From positions 37,697-101,696 of the forward strand of contig CACWTN010000009.1 of assembly GCA_902763805.1 (NCBI GenBank): a stretch of 64,000 bases of DNA. The letters are read 5' to 3'. Of this stretch, positions 36,661 to 42,703 are shown in pieces. Both the position numbers and the translations under genes were made by a program. Numbering within the stretch: position 1 is the stretch's first letter; the number at the start of each line of letters is the position of its first letter. The notes beneath the pieces are model-generated. The model was not told the DNA's origin. It saw only the letters and a program-made list of their open reading frames with translations, and ran no database searches. The stretch comes from an uncultured bacterium (GTDB lineage Bacteria; Cyanobacteriota; Vampirovibrionia; Gastranaerophilales; Gastranaerophilaceae).

Positions 36661-36837
36661 TATGCAAAGCTAAGAACAAGTGACAGGTTTTGAGCAGAAG
36701 GAACAAATCAGGGATTTTAATAATTTTTTAGTGCAAAAAATTGTACGATGCAAACTTGCTTTTTTGTAAAATACTGACTAAAAAAATGAACATTATAGTA
36801 ACTAATATCGTTTTTTTTGATAAGAAAGGATATTTGT

Positions 36838-37254
36838 ATGAATAAAAAATTATTGATTTCGTTGTTATCTGTATTGGTATTATCAACGGCTGTTGTTATG
36901 GCTGATGATACAACTACAACTAACACAAGACCGGAACCTCCCAAATTTGAAAACGGCACTGGGATAAATAATAGACCAGACTTTGCAAAAGGACAACCGC
37001 CTCAATGGGGAAATGGACAAAAAGGACAATTTAACGGCAGAAGACCGAGCAAAAAACCTGATGCGAAGCCCGGTGGTGACAGAAAACCGCCTGAATGGGA
37101 TAACTCATCAGCTAACGGACAGAACCTGCAGCCGCCACCGTTTAACGATGAAAACGGACAGGGTTTCCGTGAAAAACAACCTCCGCAATTTGATAAAAAC
37201 GGCAGACCGCCAAAACCACCTAAAGAAGAAACTTCCACAACTACAAATGAATAA
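36838..37254 (+). CDS. Secreted proline-rich low-complexity protein
   Basis: A 138-residue protein from the ATG at 36838 (AAGGA upstream). It has a signal peptide MNKKLLISLLSVLVLSTAVVMA, then a Pro/Gly/Asn/Lys-rich disordered part with repeated PP[Q/E/K][W/F] units (PPKF, PPQW, PPEW, PPPF, PPQF). Probably a surface or periplasmic extended protein. Function unknown. Confidence 0.72.
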   Translation: MNKKLLISLLSVLVLSTAVVMADDTTTTNTRPEPPKFENGTGINNRPDFAKGQPPQWGNGQKGQFNGRRPSKKPDAKPGGDRKPPEWDNSSANGQNLQPPPFNDENGQGFREKQPPQFDKNGRPPKPPKEETSTTTNE

Positions 37255-37260
37255 CATACA

Positions 37261-37310
37261 AAAAGCCGAGGGGTAAATTATTGATAACAAAATAAACTCC
37301 TCGGTTTTTA
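37261..37310 (+). terminator. Hairpin terminator
   Basis: AAAGCCGAGG / CCTCGGTTTT stem with a long loop and T run, following the proline-rich gene. Confidence 0.7.
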
Positions 37311-37340
37311 TAGTAAAATAAATGATAAGGGAAAATATTT

Positions 37341-38204
37341 ATGAATCATAAAACAGCATTAATACTTGAAGGCGGAGCAATGAGAGGCTTATATAGTGCA
37401 GGCGTTCTTGATGTTTTTATGAGGAATAATATTAGTGTTGATGTAATATACGGAGTTTCGGCAGGTGCTCTTTTTGGTCTAAATTACAAATCCCGTCAAA
37501 TCGGCAGAGCAATAAGGTACAATTTAAAATACGCTCATGAAAAAAATTATATGGGTTTATATTCGCTCATTACCACGGGTGACGTTATGAACAGAGATTT
37601 TTGTTTCAACAAGCTTGTGTATGAGCTGGATAGACTTGATTTTGAAACATACAAAAACAACCCTGTTGAGTTTTATGCGGTTGTTACTAATTTACAGACA
37701 GGAAAACCAGAATATATCAAAATTGATGATGCCGAAAAAGATTTGGAATACTTTAGGGCATCAGGCTCGATGCCTTTTGTGTCAAAACCTGTTGAGGTAA
37801 ATGGAAATTTGTATTTAGATGGTGCAATATCAGATGCAGTGCCTTTTAAAAAAGCTCTTAAAGAAGATTACGAAAAAATTATTGTCGTGTTAACAAAACC
37901 TATGGGGTTTAACAGGAAGAAAAAATCACTAATGCCATATAAACTCTTTTACGGAAAATTCCCAAATTTTGTTGAAACGGGGAGCAATTCTTACAAAAAA
38001 TATAACGAAACAATGAATTTGATAGAAAAATATGAGAAAGAAAATAAGATTGTTGTTCTTCGTCCTTCAAAATTAATAAAAATGCAGAGAGTAGAAAAAG
38101 ATACAAACAAATTACAGGCTGTTTATGATTTGGGAGTTTCCGACTCTATGAAAAAACTTTATGAAATAAAAGAATTTCTGAATATCAGGGCTGAGAGTTT
38201 TTAA
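37341..38204 (+). CDS. Patatin-like phospholipase
   Basis: A 287-residue protein. The oxyanion loop GGAMRG (about residues 11-16), nucleophile elbow GVSAG with the catalytic Ser (about residue 41) and the Asp of LDGAISDAVP (about residue 160) form the patatin Ser-Asp dyad. No signal peptide. It resembles bacterial RssA/YjjU-type patatins that hydrolyse acyl lipids; substrate unknown. The ribosome-binding site is AAGGGAAA. Confidence 0.92.
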   Translation: MNHKTALILEGGAMRGLYSAGVLDVFMRNNISVDVIYGVSAGALFGLNYKSRQIGRAIRYNLKYAHEKNYMGLYSLITTGDVMNRDFCFNKLVYELDRLDFETYKNNPVEFYAVVTNLQTGKPEYIKIDDAEKDLEYFRASGSMPFVSKPVEVNGNLYLDGAISDAVPFKKALKEDYEKIIVVLTKPMGFNRKKKSLMPYKLFYGKFPNFVETGSNSYKKYNETMNLIEKYEKENKIVVLRPSKLIKMQRVEKDTNKLQAVYDLGVSDSMKKLYEIKEFLNIRAESF

Positions 38205-38227
38205 GTTCAAACTTTCGGCTTTTAATT

Positions 38228-38338
38228 TTATAAACTTTTCCCTAATTCGTATGCATGGTTTGGATAAGGTGTTTGTTTTAAGTGTTCAACACTTTCAATT
38301 CCTATTGCATTTATAATTCCTGCATAACATAAAAGAGT
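38228..38338 (-). pseudogene. C-terminal gene remnant next to the tRNA-His cassette array
   Basis: On the minus strand a coding-like frame of about 36 codons, with CYAGIINAIGIESVEHLKQT and PYPNHAYELGKSL, runs to a TAA at 38228-38230. It has no start codon: upstream it runs into the hairpin (38333-38360) and the tRNA-His-like fragment. It looks like the tail of a gene cut off by cassette insertion. I do not recognise the family. Confidence 0.45.
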
Positions 38339-38360
38339 TACAATTTTTATTGTAACTCTT
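38333..38360 (-). terminator. Hairpin after the third tRNA-His-like fragment
   Basis: AAGAGTTACAAT / ATTGTAACTCTT, 12 bp with a 4-nt loop; TTTT follows on the minus strand. It sits just after a tRNA-His 3'-end fragment, as at the other cassettes. Confidence 0.6.
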
Positions 38361-38498
38361 ATTGTAATAATTATTGTAATGGGGCGAGTGATGGGACAGA
38401 GTTACAACCCTTATTTAAAATTATTGCTCAGAATTTAGAATGCACATCAGCATTTATAAAGGAGTTTTGTAACAAATTGTAAATTGTTTTCAAAAATT

Positions 38499-38533
38499 AG
38501 GCAATTTTGAAAGTTCAGTGAACTTAAATGGGG
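38499..38533 (+). promoter_or_regulatory. Class-2-like promoter
   Basis: AGGCAA, 17 nt, ACTT. The -35-like block and spacing are exact but only ACTT of the downstream block is conserved (ACTTAAATGGGG). Confidence 0.5.
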
Positions 38534-38576
38534 TAACTAATGTGTGTAGATAAAAACAGAAAGGTAGATAAAAATA

Positions 38577-39056
38577 ATGAATGTAATTACAAACTACGGA
38601 ATGATAAATTATCAAAGAGGATTTAGGGCTAATGCGTCAACAATCTCTAAAGTTTCAAAAGAAACAATAGGAAAAGAAAAAATGGCGTTAGAACAACAAC
38701 TTACTGATTTGTATGAAAAGTTGGGGACTTTGTATGTAAATGCAAAGAAATATGGAAAATCGGTTAAGGATATATGTGACGAAAAAAGATATGAATTTGC
38801 TATATCTGGTATTAAAAGTGAATTAGCTAAAAAACATGGAATTGTATCAAAAATAACATTAGAAAAAGAAAAAACAATGTTAGAACAAGAGCTAGCATTT
38901 GAAAATGAAAAGTTAAGGACTGTATTAGAAGCTGAAAAGAAATACGGAAGAACAACATTGGATATACGTGACGAACGAAGATATGAATTTGCTATATCCA
39001 GTATTAAGAATAAAATAGCAAAAGTGGAAGAACAAATAGCAGCTTCCAGCATGTAG
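38577..39056 (+). CDS. Orphan coiled-coil protein with FRA motif and internal duplication
   Basis: A 159-residue protein starting MNVITNYGMINYQRGFRANA, with Phe-Arg-Ala at residues 16-18. The rest is two copies of a helical hairpin of about 63 residues: KEKMALEQQLT...DICDEKRYEFAISGIKSELAK and KEKTMLEQELA...DIRDERRYEFAISSIKNKIAK. It is thus a tandem-duplicated coiled coil. It lies inside a tRNA-His cassette. Function unknown. Confidence 0.72.
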   Translation: MNVITNYGMINYQRGFRANASTISKVSKETIGKEKMALEQQLTDLYEKLGTLYVNAKKYGKSVKDICDEKRYEFAISGIKSELAKKHGIVSKITLEKEKTMLEQELAFENEKLRTVLEAEKKYGRTTLDIRDERRYEFAISSIKNKIAKVEEQIAASSM

Positions 39057-39063
39057 TCTGTAG

Positions 39064-39081
39064 GGTGCAATTATTTGCCCC
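39064..39081. repeat. Recurrent palindrome GGTGCAAWTAWTTGCACC, copy 1
   Basis: GGTGCAATTATTTGCCCC lies 7 nt past a stop codon. Bases 39051-39078 are identical over 28 nt to the reverse complement of 63726-63753, also at the end of an orphan ORF. Confidence 0.7.
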
Positions 39082-39092
39082 ATATACATAAT

Positions 39093-39122
39093 AAAAAAAG
39101 ACCTCATATGAGGTCTTTTTTT
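39093..39122. terminator. Bidirectional hairpin terminator
   Basis: GACCTCATATGAGGTC flanked by seven A and seven T. On the minus strand it directly follows a tRNA-His 3'-end copy; on the plus strand it ends the 159-residue gene. Confidence 0.88.
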
Positions 39123-39235
39123 ATGGGACGAGTAGTGGGATTCCTCTTGCTCGTTCGCGTTTAACGGGAACTACGGTCTTTCTTTTCGTAAGCTTTCGCT
39201 TACTCCAAAGAAAAGACCTTCGCCCTCAGCTCACT

Positions 39236-39322
39236 CGCGCCGAACCTACTTTTGCCAAACTTGCTCAACAATGTTTGCATGAAACAGAGATTATGACTAT
39301 GTTAGAGAAGTGGTGTAAATAA
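39236..39322 (+). pseudogene. Possible gene remnant at the cassette edge
   Basis: A coding-like frame (EPTFAKLAQQCLHETE, IMTMLEKWCK) runs to a TAA at 39320-39322 and enters the folded core upstream without a start codon. The stop lies inside the recurrent palindrome. It is short, so chance is possible. Confidence 0.3.
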
Positions 39323-39329
39323 TTGCACC
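39312..39329. repeat. Recurrent palindrome, copy 2
   Basis: GGTGTAAATAATTGCACC, one base from a perfect inverted repeat of the unit found at 39064, 56434 and 63723. Confidence 0.7.
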
Positions 39330-39429
39330 CTTACGGAATAACTTACTATAAATGGGCTAGCAAAAAAAATTTTTTTATTTTTTATATCAATATATATGTT
39401 TATATAGTATATAAAGAAAGGATAATAGC

Positions 39430-39966
39430 ATGATAACCAAAATTAACGGAGTTGAGAATAACTATCTAAGTCAAAATAAAAGAACCTCATTCAAATCAAA
39501 AATTGTTCCAAATAAAATGTTAAAAGATGTATTTAGTAATGCAAGAGAGTCCTTTGAATATAGAAATATTACAAAGAATAATATGTCTCTTATGTTTTTA
39601 GAAATAAGATTGTTGAATACAATAAAAAATATTCTTAATGACGGAAAAAATAATCTAATTGAATTCACAGCAAGCAAGAATGGTAAACTCGGTTACAAAC
39701 TCAATGGGAAAAAAGCTAACATAAATAAAACTGAAATGCACGAAATTGCTTCTAAAAATGATAGAACAATAACAAATGACCAGTTTGAAATTATAAGCAG
39801 TGCAATAAGTAAATTAAAAGATGATTTAAATGCTGATTATGAAGCAAAAAAACTTGATATTCTAGATAATCTCCATAAAAATATACAAGAAATTGACAAT
39901 ATATTCTATAAATACACTGTTGAAACATTAAATCAACTTGAAAAGCAAATATTTAAAAACAAGTAG
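39430..39966 (+). CDS. Orphan protein with N-terminal FKS motif
   Basis: A 178-residue Asn/Lys/Ile-rich, helical protein, MITKINGVENNYLSQNKRTS then FKSKIVPN, with Phe-Lys-Ser at residues 21-23. No signal peptide or known domain. It is the cargo of tRNA-His cassette 2. The low G+C and Asn/Lys richness stand out from the housekeeping genes. AAAGG lies before the ATG. An imperfect TATATAGTATATAAAG block lies just upstream. Confidence 0.7.
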   Translation: MITKINGVENNYLSQNKRTSFKSKIVPNKMLKDVFSNARESFEYRNITKNNMSLMFLEIRLLNTIKNILNDGKNNLIEFTASKNGKLGYKLNGKKANINKTEMHEIASKNDRTITNDQFEIISSAISKLKDDLNADYEAKKLDILDNLHKNIQEIDNIFYKYTVETLNQLEKQIFKNK

Positions 39967-39977
39967 TAAATATCAAA

Positions 39978-39995
39978 GTCGGGCTAAAGCCCGAC
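39978..39995. terminator. Hairpin after the tRNA-His 3' fragment
   Basis: GTCGGGC / GCCCGAC with a 4-nt loop. On the minus strand it follows the exact tRNA-His 3' copy at 40021-40040; on the plus strand it ends the orphan gene. Confidence 0.7.
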
Positions 39996-40020
39996 AAAAT
40001 TTTTGAGAAATTTTTGTTAA

Positions 40021-40235
40021 ATGGGGCGAGTAGTGGGATTGTCTTGGATTTGCTCCACGCTCACAGAGTTTTGTTTTCGGTACTTCGTACCTGTCAACAA
40101 AATCTGTTCGCTATCCGGCATAAATGCCGTGCGCAAATCCGCTCGAACTCCACAAAATGCTTACGCATTTTAGTAGGTTCTCACCCTCACACACTCAAAT
40201 AAAAAAGATGATGACAAAAGTCATCATCTTTTTTA
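40021..40235 (-). mobile_element. tRNA-His cassette 1 (folded core only)
   Basis: On the minus strand, after tRNA-His and its terminator: stem AAAATGC/GCATTTT (40156-40173), GTTCG (40144-40148), a 97-nt core (40047-40143) with outer stem GGATTTGC/GCAAATCC and inner stem CAGATTTTGTT/AACAAAACTCTG, CAAGA (40042-40046), then a perfect 20-nt copy of the tRNA-His 3' end (40021-40040). No gene inside. Confidence 0.7.
40201..40234 (-). terminator. tRNA-His terminator
   Basis: AAAAAAGATGATGAC / GTCATCATCTTTTTT, immediately after the tRNA on the minus strand. Confidence 0.9.
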
Positions 40236-40312
40236 TGGGGCGAGTAGTGGGATTCGAACCCACGCATATCGGAACCACAATCCGAGGTCTTAACCGCTTG
40301 ACGATACTCGCC
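40236..40312 (-). tRNA. tRNA-His (GTG anticodon), encoded G-1 and CCA
   Basis: 77 nt on the minus strand. Encoded G at -1 opposite C73, acceptor GCGAGTA/TACTCGC, anticodon stem TCGGA/TCCGA with loop TTGTGGT, T arm GTGGG/CCCAC with TTCGAAT, and CCA. Its 3' 20 nt recur downstream in the cassette array. Confidence 0.95.
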
Positions 40313-40365
40313 ATATAGCCAACATCTAAAGTATATCAAATAAAGGTTTAAAATCAAGCATAAAA

Positions 40366-40391
40366 AAAGAGGCTTATTTAAAAGCCTCTTT
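40366..40391 (-). terminator. rpaB terminator
   Basis: AAAGAGGCTT / AAGCCTCTTT stem followed by T residues on the minus strand. Confidence 0.8.
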
Positions 40392-40412
40392 CTTTACTAA
40401 TTTTGCATGTTC

Positions 40413-41195
40413 CTAATTAATTCTCTGGAACATATATCCGATTCCTCTTGCTGTTAATATCAGCTCAGGATTTGTCGGATCAGCTTCCAACTTAGAACGT
40501 AATCTTGAAATGTGTACATCTACAACCCTTGTATCAATTCTGTGGTCTGCAGGATATGACCAAACATGTTGTAATATCTCATTTCTTGAATATGCCTGAC
40601 CGGAATTGTTAACCAAAAGTTCCAACAAACTGAACTCCATTCCGGTAAGTCTGATTCTTTCGTTCTTTCTGAATACCTGTCTTCTTGCTGTATCAATTTT
40701 GATAGCACCTGTCGTAATAATATTCTTGCTGTTCTTTCCACCTGCTGCTGCAGATGAAGCTGAACCTGATGCAGGTATAATTACATCCTTGCTTATTGTT
40801 CTTCTTAATACAGCCTTAACTCTTGCTTCAAGCTCTTTCGGGCTGAATGGTTTAATTACATAGTCGTCTGCACCAAGTTCCAAACCTGTAATTCTTTCTG
40901 AAACATCACCCAATGCAGTTAATATAATAATCGGAACATCTGAAGTTCTTCTTATCTCTCTTGTTACACCGTAACCATCCATCTTTGGCATCATGACATC
41001 CAAAACTACCAAATCAGGATTTGTTTTATTAAATACTTCAACGGCTTCTTCACCGTCTTCGGCAGTTACTACATCATAACCAACCATTTTCAAACGAGTT
41101 TCTAAAATACGTCTGATACTCGCTTCATCATCTGCAACCAAAATCTTCTGACGTGCTTCTGATTCAGCCGTTTCCAATTCTTCATTATCTGCCAT
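40413..41195 (-). CDS. rpaB: OmpR-family response regulator, RpaB type
   Basis: A 260-residue protein: receiver domain with phosphoacceptor Asp in DLVVLDVMMPKMDGYGV (about residue 66), the switch Thr in IILTALGD and Lys in VIKPFSPKELEARV; a Ser/Ala/Gly linker; then a winged-helix DNA-binding domain (VDVHISRLRSKLE, GIGYMFQ). The segment ASIRRILETRLKMVGYDVVTAEDGEEA and following residues closely match cyanobacterial RpaB (Ycf27), a high-light and stress regulator in photosynthetic relatives. Here it must serve another purpose. Confidence 0.85.
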   Translation of the reverse strand: MADNEELETAESEARQKILVADDEASIRRILETRLKMVGYDVVTAEDGEEAVEVFNKTNPDLVVLDVMMPKMDGYGVTREIRRTSDVPIIILTALGDVSERITGLELGADDYVIKPFSPKELEARVKAVLRRTISKDVIIPASGSASSAAAGGKNSKNIITTGAIKIDTARRQVFRKNERIRLTGMEFSLLELLVNNSGQAYSRNEILQHVWSYPADHRIDTRVVDVHISRLRSKLEADPTNPELILTARGIGYMFQRIN

Positions 41196-41379
41196 GCTAC
41201 CACCCTTTATTTAAAATATTATTATTTTCTTTTCTTAATCAAATTTACAAAACTTGAACTTCTGTAATATTTATACATATATCTTAATAGAATTTAAAAA
41301 AATTTGCAAGGGGCAAAATATAATTATATTTATTGCATTGCTTTATTACCTGCTATATGCAGAATAACAGCAAAAAAAA

Positions 41380-41409
41380 ACCACTCGTGTGTGTGATTCG
41401 AGTGGGTTT
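41380..41409 (-). terminator. Hairpin with T tract on the minus strand
   Basis: CCACTCG / CGAGTGG stem; on the minus strand nine T residues follow. No minus-strand gene with a clear start lies right upstream, so its purpose is unclear; it is also in the leader region of the small plus-strand ORF at 41461. Confidence 0.5.
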
Positions 41410-41460
41410 GTTTTCTGCATCCTAATGGTCTTTTTTAGTGTTTATTATCTAGGAGTTTAT

Positions 41461-41595
41461 ATGATTTTGGGGTTATTAGTTTCGCTATTTATATTTTTAG
41501 TGTTTGGACTACACTTAATGTGTCCTTTATTATTATTGCACATCATTTTTATAAGTCAACACTTTGTTTTAAAATATCATATTAAACATTTATAA
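41461..41595 (+). CDS. Possible 44-residue hydrophobic membrane peptide
   Basis: ATG to TAA encodes MILGLLVSLFIFLVFGLHLM and a basic, His-rich C-terminus (YHIKHL). AGGAG lies 5 nt before the ATG, which favours this start over a longer frame from 41389. One or two membrane passes are likely. Size and hydrophobicity resemble type I toxins and other small membrane proteins, but there is no match. No antisense RNA is proven. Confidence 0.4.
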   Translation: MILGLLVSLFIFLVFGLHLMCPLLLLHIIFISQHFVLKYHIKHL

Positions 41596-41663
41596 ATAGT
41601 GCGTATTTCCCTCTGCACGATAATCATAGACGGTTTACAAAACTTAATATTGTTTTCACTAAA

Positions 41664-41698
41664 TAAGGGTATTAATTGTAATTAATACCCTTATTATT
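41664..41698 (-). terminator. lpxA terminator
   Basis: AATAAGGGTATTAATT / AATTAATACCCTTATT with a 2-nt loop, 18 nt past the lpxA stop. Confidence 0.85.
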
Positions 41699-41715
41699 AT
41701 TTGCATGCCTTTTTT

Positions 41716-42546
41716 CTAATCTTCTAATGATTGATATCCTGATTTATGTGATTTTAAAAGAACTCCGCGTTTTGAAGTTTGTATAAAATCTATCATTTTT
41801 TCAATATATTCATTCATCGGAATCTCTGCCTTTATCTTCTCAATAGCCTGTGTTGTATTAAGTTCCTCTGAAATCAAATATTTGAATGCAAGGTTCATAT
41901 TATTTCTTATTTCCTGAGAAACGCCTCTGCGCTTAAGGGCAACTACATTTAATCCTCTCGGAACAGGAGGTCTGCCTTCACCTTTTGAATACGGTAAAAT
42001 ATCCTGTCTTGAAGCAGAAAATCCGCTGATTATTGCCATATCACCAATTCTTATATTCTGATGGAATACGCTCATGCCGCCTACAAATGCACCAAATCCG
42101 ACATGAACATGTCCGCCTAAAGTAACAAGGTTTGCAAGAATTACCTGATCAGCAAGAACGCAGTTGTGAGCAATATGTGAACCTACCATCAATAAGCATT
42201 TATTACCGATTCTTGTTGTAAAATCACCGCATGCTGCGCCTCTGTGGATTGTTACATTTTCTTTAATAATAGTGTCATCACCAATAACAACCTTTGTCGG
42301 TTCTCCCTTATACCCCAAATCCTGAGGTTCTGAACCGATAGTTGAAAAAGGTGATATTGTACATCTTTCACCAATCTCTGTATATTCAATATAAGCATTA
42401 GCAATAATTCTTGTATCTTTGCCTATTTTAACCCCTTCTCCGATAACTACGTTAGGTCCAATCGTTACGCCTTCTGCAATTTCAGCAGATGGATGAATAA
42501 CTGCAGACAGATGGATATTTGTTTTCTCTAATAAAGTGTTTGTCAT
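41716..42546 (-). CDS. lpxA: UDP-GlcNAc O-acyltransferase (lipid A synthesis)
   Basis: A 276-residue protein that transfers an acyl chain from ACP to UDP-GlcNAc, the first step of lipid A synthesis. The start is MTNTLLEKTNIH with GGAG upstream. Left-handed beta-helix hexapeptide repeats from residue 16 on, with HPSAEIAEGVTIGPNVVIGE; the catalytic His lies in MVGSHIAHNCVLADQV; the C-terminal helical domain has ALKRRGVSQEIR. It shows that the organism can start lipid A and so has an outer membrane. It stands as a single gene here rather than in an lpx-fabZ operon. Confidence 0.93.
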   Translation of the reverse strand: MTNTLLEKTNIHLSAVIHPSAEIAEGVTIGPNVVIGEGVKIGKDTRIIANAYIEYTEIGERCTISPFSTIGSEPQDLGYKGEPTKVVIGDDTIIKENVTIHRGAACGDFTTRIGNKCLLMVGSHIAHNCVLADQVILANLVTLGGHVHVGFGAFVGGMSVFHQNIRIGDMAIISGFSASRQDILPYSKGEGRPPVPRGLNVVALKRRGVSQEIRNNMNLAFKYLISEELNTTQAIEKIKAEIPMNEYIEKMIDFIQTSKRGVLLKSHKSGYQSLED

Positions 42547-42650
42547 TCTCTTTCTCCATAATAATTTTCTACACAAGTTAAGTATAATATAAATTTTTAA
42601 AAATCCTTAAAATATTTATATAACCTTAATATGAGAGGATAATATGTAAC

Positions 42651-42686
42651 AAAACGGCGGCGGCAATATTTGCCGCCGCCGTTTTG
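42651..42686 (-). terminator. Strong terminator of the GH57 gene
   Basis: AAAACGGCGGCGGCAA / TTGCCGCCGCCGTTTT with a 3-nt loop, 18 nt past the stop codon. Confidence 0.88.
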
Positions 42687-42703
42687 TCGTTTTGATTTAA
42701 AAG

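Larger units (their letters stand above)
38379..39122. mobile_element. tRNA-His cassette 3 (degenerate end, one gene)
   Basis: Bounded at 38379-38397 by a copy of the last 18 nt of tRNA-His with two mismatches and at 39123 by the next copy. It contains one orphan gene (38577-39056), a class-2 promoter, the palindrome at 39064-39081 and the hairpin at 39093-39122. No folded GTTCG...CAAGA core is recognisable in this copy. Confidence 0.45.
39123..40020. mobile_element. tRNA-His cassette 2 (folded core plus one gene)
   Basis: On the minus strand it ends in a copy of the tRNA-His 3' end (39123-39142, one mismatch), preceded by CAAGA (39145-39149), a 91-nt core (39150-39240) and GTTCG (39241-39245). 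The core has the stem GGTCTTT/AAAGACC around GTAAGC/GCTTAC. It also carries an orphan gene (39430-39966), a gene remnant, the palindrome and a hairpin at 39978. Confidence 0.65.

Noticed and set aside
38612..39070. 152-codon frame antisense to the 159-residue gene
   Set aside because: It is a shadow of the duplicated coiled-coil gene, which has the conserved FRA start and promoter.
41389..41595. Longer 68-residue version of the small hydrophobic peptide
   Set aside because: Its first part is encoded by a hairpin and has no ribosome-binding site; the ATG at 41461 has AGGAG at a good distance.
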